DNA of 64,000 nt from Panacagrimonas sp052389915 (GTDB lineage: Bacteria > Pseudomonadota > Gammaproteobacteria > Nevskiales > Nevskiaceae). A program made the position numbers and the translations under genes. The notes under the pieces were generated by a model. That model saw only the letters and a program-made list of their open reading frames with translations, made no database searches and was not told the DNA's origin. This document shows positions 26,625-33,886 of the stretch, piece after piece. The DNA is taken from positions 186,001-250,000 of the forward strand of contig JBQTHL010000031.1 in assembly GCA_052389915.1 (NCBI GenBank), in the 5' to 3' direction. How positions within the stretch are numbered: position 1 is the stretch's first letter; each line of letters begins with the position of its first letter.

Positions 26625-26664
26625 CTAGTAGCGCCTGCGGACCGGTGTCGGTACGTCAGCGCAC
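26625..26664 (-). promoter_or_regulatory. Copy 4 of the shared GTGCGCTG promoter element (small protein-xfp-ackA-ATPase operon)
   Basis: On the minus strand: GTGCGCTG (26664-26657), ACGT, ACCGAC, a 16-nt spacer and TACTAG ending at 26625. The small-protein ATG is 65 nt downstream. The region lies just past the end of the REC-PAS-GGDEF-EAL gene, so it would separate that gene from the metabolic operon. Confidence 0.45.
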
Positions 26665-26681
26665 GCAGGCACCGATTCGCC

Positions 26682-28799
26682 CTAGGCGGTGTATCGCGGC
26701 ATCGCCCCTGCGCCACGCGTCACCCAGTCCGCGAACTCGCCCGCGCTCACCGCGCGGCTGAAGTAGTGGCCTTGCGCTTCGGGGCAGTTCTGCCCCTGAA
26801 GGAAGGTCAGTTGCTCGCGGGTCTCCACGCCTTCGGCCACCACCTGCATGTGCAGGCTCCGGCCCATGCTGATCACGGCGCTCACGATGCTGGCGTCGTC
26901 GGGGTCGGTGGTCAGGTCGTGCACGAACGAGCGGTCGATCTTGAGCGTGTCGATGGGAAAACGCTTCAGATAACTCAGGCTCGAATAGCCGGTGCCGAAA
27001 TCGTCCAGCGCCAGTTTCACGCCCATGTCCTTGAGCGCGTGCAGTACCGCGGCGGTGGACGCGGAGTCCTGCAACAGGAAGGTTTCCGTCAACTCAAGTT
27101 CCAGGCAGTGCGGATTCAGGCCGGTCTCTTTCAGGATGGAGCGCACGTCCGCAACGAAATCCTTGGCGCGCAGATCCACCGCCGAAATGTTGACCGCGAT
27201 GTGCATGGCCGGCAGGCCGGCGTCCTGCCAGGCGCGGGCCTGCCGGCAGGCTTCGTGCAGCACCCAGCGGCTCATTGGCACGATGAAGCCGCACTCTTCG
27301 GAGGCGGCGATGAAATCCGTGGGCAGCACCAGCCCGCGCTGCGGATGGTGCCAACGGATGAGTGCTTCCACGCCGATGACCGCGCCGGTTTCCAGATTGA
27401 TTTTAGGCTGGTAATGCAGCACGAATTCGCGCCGCGCCAGGGCGTGGCGCAGATCGTTTTCCAGCGACTGCCGCTCGACCGCGCGCGTGTTCATGTGCGG
27501 TTTGAAGAACTGGCAGTTGCCGCGACCCTTGTCCTTGGCGTGGTACATCGCCACGTCGGCGTTGCGCAGCAGGGTTTCGATGTCTACGCCATCGTCGGGG
27601 TACACCACGATGCCGATGCTCGCCGTCAGATGCAGGTCGTGCTCGTCGATGCGGTGGGGTGCGCTCAGCGCGACCAGGATCTTTTCCGCCGTGATGGCTG
27701 CATCGTCCGCGCTCCTCACTTCCGACAGCAGGATCACGAATTCGTCGCCGCCCTGTCGGCTGACCGTGTCGGAGCTGCGCACGCTGGCGAGCAGGCGTTC
27801 CGCGAACGAGCGCAGCAGGCGATCGCCGGTGGCATGGCCCAGGGAATCGTTGACGTGCTTGAAGCGGTCCACGTCCAGGAACAGCACCGCGAGTTTGTGA
27901 TCGCGACGCTGGGCCAGGGTCATCGCCTGCCCGAGCCGGTCGTTCAACAGGATGCGGTTGGGCAGGTCGGTGAGGCTGTCGTGCTGCGCCAGGAAAGACA
28001 TGCGCAGGGATAGCGCGCGCGCCGTGGTCACGTCGTGAAACACCATGACCGCGCCAGTTACCTGTCCCCGGCGGTCGTGGATGGGCGCGGCGGAATCCTC
28101 GATGGCCGACTCTTTGCCGTCGCGCCGTACCAGCATGCAGTTGGGCGTGAGCGCCACGGTCCTGTTTTCGCGGACGGACTGGGTCATGGGGTTGGGCACG
28201 ACCTCGCGCGTGGTCGCGTCGATGATGTGGAACACCTCTTCCACCGGCCGCCCGTGGGCCTCGTCCCGCGACCAGCCGGTGAGGCTCTCGGCGACCGTGT
28301 TGAGATAGGTCACGCTGCCCCAGACGTCGGTACTCATGACGGCGTCGCCGATGGAATTGAGCGTGATCTGTGCGCGCTCGTTGGCGTCGAACAAGGCCTC
28401 GGCGTTGGCCGCGCGCTCGATCATGTTGTGTACGGCCTTGGGCAGGGTGTAGTCGTCGATGCGGTTCTTGAGCAGGTAGTCCTGCGCACCACGCTCGACC
28501 GCCAGCTTTGCAATGGCCTCGTCCTGCGCGCCGGTGAGGATCAGCATCGGAATCTGCGGCGCGGCCAGCAGCAGCCGGTCGAAGGTTTCCAGGCCGCGGC
28601 CGTCGGGCAGGAACAGATCGACCAGCACCGCGGTGATGCCGTCCGATTGTTTTCCGATGCGGGTGAGTCTTGCCACACCCTCGGAACAACGCCGGACCCA
28701 TTCGAGCTTGAAGGCACCGCCCCCCGCGTGGGTCAGCGCTTCACGAACGGCCTTGGCATCGGATGGATCGTCCTGGATCAGCAGTATGTTCTGGGGCAT
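26682..28799 (-). CDS. REC-PAS-GGDEF-EAL signalling protein
   Basis: The 705-residue protein starts MPQNILLIQDDPSDAKAV with a receiver domain whose Asp lies in AVLVDLFLPDGRG. A PAS domain (about 140-265), a GGDEF domain with RQGGDEFVILLS and an EAL domain with EALIRWHHP and DDFGTGYSSLSYL follow. The first motif residue pattern (GGDEF) and the EAL metal-binding residues are intact, so both synthesis and breakdown of c-di-GMP are possible. The frame is open upstream into non-coding DNA; the receiver fold fixes the start at 28799. No kinase gene is adjacent. Promoter copy 5 lies about 53 nt upstream. Confidence 0.92.
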   Translation of the reverse strand: MPQNILLIQDDPSDAKAVREALTHAGGGAFKLEWVRRCSEGVARLTRIGKQSDGITAVLVDLFLPDGRGLETFDRLLLAAPQIPMLILTGAQDEAIAKLAVERGAQDYLLKNRIDDYTLPKAVHNMIERAANAEALFDANERAQITLNSIGDAVMSTDVWGSVTYLNTVAESLTGWSRDEAHGRPVEEVFHIIDATTREVVPNPMTQSVRENRTVALTPNCMLVRRDGKESAIEDSAAPIHDRRGQVTGAVMVFHDVTTARALSLRMSFLAQHDSLTDLPNRILLNDRLGQAMTLAQRRDHKLAVLFLDVDRFKHVNDSLGHATGDRLLRSFAERLLASVRSSDTVSRQGGDEFVILLSEVRSADDAAITAEKILVALSAPHRIDEHDLHLTASIGIVVYPDDGVDIETLLRNADVAMYHAKDKGRGNCQFFKPHMNTRAVERQSLENDLRHALARREFVLHYQPKINLETGAVIGVEALIRWHHPQRGLVLPTDFIAASEECGFIVPMSRWVLHEACRQARAWQDAGLPAMHIAVNISAVDLRAKDFVADVRSILKETGLNPHCLELELTETFLLQDSASTAAVLHALKDMGVKLALDDFGTGYSSLSYLKRFPIDTLKIDRSFVHDLTTDPDDASIVSAVISMGRSLHMQVVAEGVETREQLTFLQGQNCPEAQGHYFSRAVSAGEFADWVTRGAGAMPRYTA

Positions 28800-28851
28800 T
28801 GGGGCTACGGGAACGGCGAGGAGTGTTCCATGCGCGCCGCCGCAACCGTTC

Positions 28852-28892
28852 TTATACGTGCATGGTGCGGCGGCATCTGTCTGGCAGCGCAC
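28852..28892 (-). promoter_or_regulatory. Copy 5 of the shared GTGCGCTG promoter element (REC-PAS-GGDEF-EAL)
   Basis: On the minus strand: GTGCGCTG (28892-28885), CCAG, ACAGAT, a 17-nt spacer and GTATAA(G) ending at 28852. The TATAAG is the best -10 match of all copies. The gene start is 53 nt downstream. This element sits in a 333-bp gap (28800-29132) that otherwise holds only a weak short ORF. Confidence 0.5.
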
Positions 28893-28995
28893 GGAGCCGC
28901 GTGCGGCGCGAGCGACGATGAACCGGGCGGCGCAGGCGTCATCGCCCGTGGGGTGACGTAAGGACACGTAAGGACATTGGGTGAACGCGCTACCT

Positions 28996-29136
28996 ATGCC
29001 GGGCCACCATGCCCTCGCCCCCTTGATGCCGATCCGCATGGCGGCCGTGATGCCGGGCGAAGTCCGCACCAAAGAGCTGCCGCATACCCAGGCCATCATC
29101 GAGCGGCAGATGGCGATGCAGTCGTACGCCTGCTAG
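28996..29136 (+). CDS. Possible short ORF or gene remnant
   Basis: A 46-codon plus-strand frame runs from ATG 28996 to TAG 29134-29136 and ends with a natural-looking segment (GEVRTKELPHTQAIIERQ, then MAMQSYAC). There is no clear ribosome-binding site and it overlaps the 3' end of the YkgB-family gene on the other strand by a few bases. It may be the tail of a lost gene. I do not recognise it. Confidence 0.2.
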   Translation: MPGHHALAPLMPIRMAAVMPGEVRTKELPHTQAIIERQMAMQSYAC

Positions 29137-29705
29137 TCGTAGCCGAGATGCGACTCGGCGCGCAGCCAGGCGTTGCGAATTCGGTCGGCCCGCAGCGCCT
29201 CGCCCGCGGTCCAGATCGATACGCCGAGCAGCACCAGGTCCTTCGCCAGGAATTGTCCGGGCAGCGCCGACAGCGAGGGGAAACCGTAGCCCGGCTCCCA
29301 CACACCCGGCGTGGTGAACATGAAACTCAGGGTGATGACGAAGGTCAGGCTTGCGCCGATGCTGCCGACGGCCGAGAGCCTGGGGGCAAAACCGCGCGTG
29401 GCAATCAGCACGCCGATGAGAATCTCGATGCAGCCGATCATGCGCGACAAGTCGTCCATACCCAGCGACTGGTAAATCCACGACAGGACCGGGCTGTTCA
29501 TCACCATGGGCTCGATATTGGTCGCCTCGTACGAGGTGAACTTGAGCAGCCCGATCCAGACGAAAATCAGCGCCAGTCCGTAGCGGGCGACGAACTGCCC
29601 GAAACCTTCGAGGCTCTTGTCGAGAGTGCTGGAGACGAAGGCGATTCGACGTTCCTCGCCAGACCAGATGGTCTGCTGCCGGTTGGGTCCCATCACGGTG
29701 GACAT
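29133..29705 (-). CDS. YkgB-family (DUF417) membrane protein
   Basis: The 190-residue protein has four predicted helices starting at GLALIFVWIGLLKFTSYEA, the hallmark of the YkgB/DUF417 family, which is distantly related to DoxX. SPVLSWIYQSLG and a conserved pattern around the third helix also fit. Some members are linked to hypochlorite or reactive chlorine stress, but the role here is unknown. A good AAGGAG precedes the ATG at 29705; the open frame upstream belongs to antisense of the cytochrome gene. It lies 28 nt after the diheme cytochrome gene and is probably co-transcribed. Confidence 0.85.
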   Translation of the reverse strand: MSTVMGPNRQQTIWSGEERRIAFVSSTLDKSLEGFGQFVARYGLALIFVWIGLLKFTSYEATNIEPMVMNSPVLSWIYQSLGMDDLSRMIGCIEILIGVLIATRGFAPRLSAVGSIGASLTFVITLSFMFTTPGVWEPGYGFPSLSALPGQFLAKDLVLLGVSIWTAGEALRADRIRNAWLRAESHLGYD

Positions 29706-29733
29706 GGCCTGCTCCTTCGATCGGTTGGATCGA

Positions 29734-31365
29734 TCAGGGGGACGTATCGAGCCCGCGCAGGAACTCGACCATGTCGGCCCGCTCCGCGGTGTCGCTGAGG
29801 TAGAACGGATGCGGCGCATTCGCGCCGCGGTTGGGGTTGAGCAGCGCGGGGAGGCTGGCCACCGAGTTGTCGTGCAGGAAATTCGGCTTGCGCGCCAGGT
29901 CGAGCAGCATGGGCAGCGCGGTGCCGCGAATCTCGCCGCGCTGGCTCGCATTCACCACCGCCATCTTGTCGTCGAAGATGCTGTTGACGGTGTTGAGAAT
30001 CGGGTTGAACGGCGGATCGCGCATCGCCAGCAGGGTCACCGGGTTGTCGCCGGGGAAGATGCTCGCCATGGGCACGATGAAAGCCGGTACCGGCAGGCTT
30101 TGATCGACGTTGTGACAGCTCGTGCAGTCGCGACGAAACACCTCGCGACCGCGCGCAGCGGCGCTGGCGTCGGCCACCACGCCGGCCGGCGCCTCCAGAC
30201 TGTTGAGATACGCGTTCATGTCGATCAGCTTCTGATTGTTCACGCGGATGCCGAGCGGGGCTTCCTCGGTACCGGCCACCGAACTGGCCACGGCCACGGC
30301 ATCGACGAACGGATAGCCGGTCACATTGGTGTCGTCCAGAACCTGTTCGTAGTCGTCGGCGATTTCCGCACCCGCTGCGGCGCCGCCGAACTTGGCCAGG
30401 AACGCCCGGCCACCCGGAGTCGTAAGAGTGGTCGGATCGAGCAGCGCGGTGTAGACCAGATTGCCAAAATTATCCAGCCGGGCGATGCCGCCCTCGGTGC
30501 CCCAGGGCGCGCCCAGGTCGGTGCGGAACAGGGTCGAGTTGTGCATCGGGTCGCCGTTGCCGTCCACGGTGTCGTCGAACGTGCCGATCGGGTAGAAGGC
30601 CGGGTTGCTCAGGTAGGCATCGACCTCGGCTTCGGTGGAATCTTCCGTGAGGCCGATCGGCGCGCGGCCGAGCGTTACCTGGGTGGGGCCCAGCGCCAGT
30701 TGCAGCACCGGGTAGTAGGCCCGCGAATTCCGTGCCGCGGCAATCAGGCTACCGAAGTTGAGATTGTGATTGGCGCGGCCGTCCAGGCGCTTGCCGATGG
30801 AACCGCCGCCGGCCATGGCGAACACCGATTCGTCGGTGACGGTGTGACACAGCGCGCAGCTCGCGCCGGTCTTGTCGCCGTTGGCGATGTCGATGGTGCC
30901 GTTGTTGTTGGAGTCCACCGCGACGATGCCGATCACCGCGTTGGCGTTGATCAGCGCGAGCGTGGTGGCCGGGCTGTTGAGCAGCGGCGCGTTGGCCGGC
31001 GACAGATTGGTCATCAACTCCAGCGCGATCGCCTGCTGCATGGCCGGACTGAGCATGTCGCTATCGACCTGGAGGCCCAGCCCCAGCGCGTCGATGGGCG
31101 TGATTCCCTCGTCCACCACGCCCTGCTGCAAGCGCAGAGCGTCGGTCCAGAAGCCTTCTGTGCCGAACAACTCGAAGCGAAACACGTTGCGGCCGCGCGC
31201 AACGTCGCCGGTCAGGTGCACCACCGGCTGGACCGAGGTGACAGGACCATCCGAAGCCCCGCCGCCGTTGTCGTTGTTATTGCCGGAACCGCCGCCGCAG
31301 CCGTAAAGCGCGAACGCGATGCCCAGGACGAGCGGCGCGGCGCGCAGTCGATTCAGTGATTTCAC
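29734..31365 (-). CDS. Diheme c-type cytochrome lipoprotein
   Basis: The 543-residue protein has a signal peptide ending in a lipobox (LYGCGGG, Cys23) and a Gly/Asn-rich linker. Two heme c motifs follow: CALCH at about 170-174 and CTSCH at about 414-418. Spacing of the motifs by some 240 residues and the overall length recall diheme peroxidase-like and rubber-oxygenase-like cytochromes, but key family residues could not be checked, so no reaction is proposed. The DSNNNGTIDI segment may bind calcium. It should be exported and anchored in an envelope membrane. It is followed by the YkgB-family gene. Confidence 0.8.
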   Translation of the reverse strand: MKSLNRLRAAPLVLGIAFALYGCGGGSGNNNDNGGGASDGPVTSVQPVVHLTGDVARGRNVFRFELFGTEGFWTDALRLQQGVVDEGITPIDALGLGLQVDSDMLSPAMQQAIALELMTNLSPANAPLLNSPATTLALINANAVIGIVAVDSNNNGTIDIANGDKTGASCALCHTVTDESVFAMAGGGSIGKRLDGRANHNLNFGSLIAAARNSRAYYPVLQLALGPTQVTLGRAPIGLTEDSTEAEVDAYLSNPAFYPIGTFDDTVDGNGDPMHNSTLFRTDLGAPWGTEGGIARLDNFGNLVYTALLDPTTLTTPGGRAFLAKFGGAAAGAEIADDYEQVLDDTNVTGYPFVDAVAVASSVAGTEEAPLGIRVNNQKLIDMNAYLNSLEAPAGVVADASAAARGREVFRRDCTSCHNVDQSLPVPAFIVPMASIFPGDNPVTLLAMRDPPFNPILNTVNSIFDDKMAVVNASQRGEIRGTALPMLLDLARKPNFLHDNSVASLPALLNPNRGANAPHPFYLSDTAERADMVEFLRGLDTSP

Positions 31366-31869
31366 AAGGCTCTCCGATCAGGGATGGCACCGGACGAGGA
31401 CTCGTGCGGCCTGCGCCGAGAATCGCTTGGCAAACCGGTTAAATCGGTGCGTTGCCGAACATAGCCTGCGATTCCGGATTCGAACGCCCCAAAAAACAAG
31501 ACCCGTCAGCGCGGTTTTGCGCGCCGACGGGTCAATGCTGAATCCGGCACGACGGTCGCAGTGGGAACAAACGAGCGTCGTAAGGGAGAGAGAGAACCGG
31601 ATTCAGGGTTCGTGGTGACTCGGGAACCCAAGCTACTCGCCAGATTCGGCGAACACCGTTCGCCAACGCACACAAGGCGCGCTGGTCATACACACGGACC
31701 GGATTGCGTACGGTCATGGCTGGAGTTCGCTCGGCGCGAATTCCGAGCGGCCAGCCTTACCCAGGAAAACCCGTGGGCGCGCCCGACGGGAAAATTCTGC
31801 GCAGACGTGCAGGACGGATTCCGGCGCTCTCACCGTTATCATGTCTGCCTCACGTGTATGGAGCGCTCG
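31366..31869. other. 504-bp divergent intergenic region
   Basis: No convincing gene lies between the diheme cytochrome start and the SUMF1-like gene. A plus-strand frame is open from 31561 and is continuous with the SUMF1-like protein, but the signal peptide and ribosome-binding site place the real start at 31870. The region holds the hairpin and T-tract at 31490-31533, an AT-richer patch at about 31436-31460 (candidate cytochrome promoter), and a GAATCCGG/CCGGATTC pair around 31540 and 31600. Confidence 0.4.
31490..31533 (-). terminator. Rho-independent terminator-like hairpin
   Basis: GACCCGTC at 31500-31507 pairs perfectly with GACGGGTC at 31526-31533, extended inward by GCGCG/CGCGC around a GTTTTG loop. 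On the minus strand the hairpin is followed by TTGTTTTTTGG (31499-31489). It would stop leftward transcription, yet no minus-strand gene lies immediately to its right. It sits 125 nt upstream of the diheme cytochrome, so it may block antisense read-through or act as a leader attenuator. Confidence 0.6.
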
Positions 31870-32994
31870 ATGGTCCATGGATGGCAATGGCGAATTGCGG
31901 CCACCGTGCTGGCTGCGGCTGTCCTGGCGCCGCGGCCGCTGGTGGCCCAGGAGGTGGCCGTTGAAGCGGTGCCGTCGAGCACGCAGCCGGCGCCCACCAA
32001 GCCCAAAGCCCCGCCCGCCAAAAAAAACCGGTCGGCGAAACCGGCCATCACGTCCGACGAGCGCATTCGCGCCTCCTGCAAGCCGGCCTCGCGGTCCGGG
32101 CCGATCCAACCCTTCGAGGTATTCCGCGATTGCCTCGATACCCCGGAAATGGTCCGCATCCCGGGCGGCCGCTTCTTCATGGGCGAACTGGGCGACACCG
32201 GCCTGACGTACGAGCGCCCGGTGCGCGAGGTCATCGTGCCCTCGTTCTCCATCGCCAAGTTCGAACTCAGCTTCTTCGAATGGGACGACTGCTGGAACGA
32301 TCGCTTCTGCCAAAAGCGCCCGGACGACAAGGACTGGGGCCGCGGCTTCAATCCGGTCATCAACGTGAGCTGGGTGGACGCGCAGCAGTACCTGGCCTGG
32401 CTCAGCAAAAAGACCGGCCAGCGCTATCGCCTGCCGAGCGAAGCCGAGTGGGAGTACGCGGCACGCGCCGGCACCAGCAGCGGTTATCACTGGGGCGATT
32501 CGAGCTTTTCCACCTGCGATTACGCCAACACGCTGGACATTGCGGGTCACCAGGCGCGCCCCAACTGGAACTGGAGCACACACTGCCTGGACGGCTTTGC
32601 CTTCACCTCCCCGGTCGGCAGCTTCCCGCCCAACCCCTGGGGCCTGCACGACATGGCGGGCAACGTGTGGGAGTGGGTACAGGACTGCTGGCACAGCGAC
32701 TACACCGGCGCGCCGCCCGACGCCTCGCCCTGGCTCGGAGGCAACGACGCGGATTGCGAGAAACGCGTCAACCGCGGCGGCGGCTGGGGCAATCATCCGC
32801 GCACCCTGCGTACCGCCAAGCGCGATGCGGATTCGGCCACCGGATGGGGCGATGCGTTCGGATTCCGCGTGGTACGCGACGACGCGCCAGAGGATGTCGT
32901 GTCTCCGGCGATGGAAGCCGCGGGATCGCAGCCCGCCGGGATCGACAGTCCTCCGCAGAGCGCGGTGACGGGCCAGACGCCAACAGGCGGTTGA
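31870..32994 (+). CDS. Exported SUMF1/FGE-fold protein lacking catalytic cysteines
   Basis: The 374-residue protein starts at ATG 31870, which has GGAG 6 nt upstream, and has a signal peptide (about 1-25, ending VAQ), a Lys/Pro-rich linker and a formylglycine-generating enzyme-like domain (about 95-350). Domain features include MVRIPGGRFFMGE, RLPSEAEWEYAARAG, WGLHDMAGNVWEW and a C-terminal RGGGWGN. True FGE enzymes have two cysteines after RGGSW for copper binding; here the region reads NRGGGWGNHPRTLRTAKRD with none. It is therefore a SUMF1-fold protein of another function in the periplasm. Several Cys pairs outside may form disulfides. It precedes the methyltransferase gene by 58 nt. Confidence 0.82.
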   Translation: MVHGWQWRIAATVLAAAVLAPRPLVAQEVAVEAVPSSTQPAPTKPKAPPAKKNRSAKPAITSDERIRASCKPASRSGPIQPFEVFRDCLDTPEMVRIPGGRFFMGELGDTGLTYERPVREVIVPSFSIAKFELSFFEWDDCWNDRFCQKRPDDKDWGRGFNPVINVSWVDAQQYLAWLSKKTGQRYRLPSEAEWEYAARAGTSSGYHWGDSSFSTCDYANTLDIAGHQARPNWNWSTHCLDGFAFTSPVGSFPPNPWGLHDMAGNVWEWVQDCWHSDYTGAPPDASPWLGGNDADCEKRVNRGGGWGNHPRTLRTAKRDADSATGWGDAFGFRVVRDDAPEDVVSPAMEAAGSQPAGIDSPPQSAVTGQTPTGG

Positions 32995-33052
32995 ACTTCC
33001 GGCGCGTGCGGATTTCCGAACGCTGCACCCCGACCCACTCAGTGACCCTCTC

Positions 33053-33868
33053 ATGCGCATCTTCCGTTCTATCCTCGCGGCATCGCTACTCCTGTCTGCA
33101 AGCACGGGCGCCAGCGCCGGTCAGAGCCTCGAAGAGATTCTGGCCGCGCCGCATCGCTCGGCGGAAAATCGCGCGCGCGATGTCTACCGGCATCCTCTCG
33201 AAACCCTGAAATTCTTCGGCCTCAAACCGGACCAGCAGGTGGTCGAGGTATGGCCGGGCGGCGGCTGGTATACCGAAATCATCGCGCCCTACCTGCGCGA
33301 CTCGGGCCAGTACATCGCGGCCGGATTCGTCACCAGCGGAGCCGATGCGCCCAAGTGGCGCATCGACATGATGGAAAAATATGCGGCGTGGCTGACAGCC
33401 CAACCGAAGCTTTTCGGCAAGCCGCTCATCACGCAACTGGGAATTCCCGACGCCTTCGTGGCCGCGCCCGCCGGCAGTGCCGACCTAGTGCTGACCTTCC
33501 GTAATGTGCACAACTGGATGAAGGCCGGGTACGAGGCGCAGATGTTCAAGTCCTTTTTCGACGCGCTCAAACCGGGCGGAGTGTTGGGTGTGGTCGAGCA
33601 TCGCGCCAAGCCCGGCACCTCGCTCGACAAGATGAAAGGCTCGGGCTACGTCACCGAGGCGCACGTCATCGAACTGGCCAAGGCTGCGGGCTTCCAGTTG
33701 GATGCGAGCTCCGAAATCAACGCCAACCCCAAGGACGGCACGGTGCATCCCGAAGGCGTGTGGACCCTGCCGCCGACCCTGCGCCTAGGCGACAAGGACC
33801 GCGAGAAGTATCTGGCCATCGGCGAGTCGGACCGCATGACACTGCGGTTTGTGAAGCCGAAGACCTGA
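33053..33868 (+). CDS. Predicted SAM-dependent methyltransferase with signal peptide (COG4798-type)
   Basis: The 271-residue protein has an N-terminal signal sequence (about 1-22, ending ASA) followed by a Rossmann-like methyltransferase core. VVEVWPGGGWYTEII is the SAM-binding motif I, NVHNW and GVLGVVEHRAK correspond to motifs IV-V. This family consistently carries export signals although SAM is cytosolic, so its substrate and cofactor use are unresolved. The start is supported by the signal peptide. It is the second gene of a likely operon with the SUMF1-like gene and is convergent with the subtilase. Confidence 0.82.
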   Translation: MRIFRSILAASLLLSASTGASAGQSLEEILAAPHRSAENRARDVYRHPLETLKFFGLKPDQQVVEVWPGGGWYTEIIAPYLRDSGQYIAAGFVTSGADAPKWRIDMMEKYAAWLTAQPKLFGKPLITQLGIPDAFVAAPAGSADLVLTFRNVHNWMKAGYEAQMFKSFFDALKPGGVLGVVEHRAKPGTSLDKMKGSGYVTEAHVIELAKAAGFQLDASSEINANPKDGTVHPEGVWTLPPTLRLGDKDREKYLAIGESDRMTLRFVKPKT

Positions 33869-33886
33869 CCGGGCCGGGCGCCCAAG

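Noticed and set aside
31870..32994. Active formylglycine-generating enzyme
   Set aside because: The two copper-binding cysteines after RGGSW are absent; only the fold is shared.
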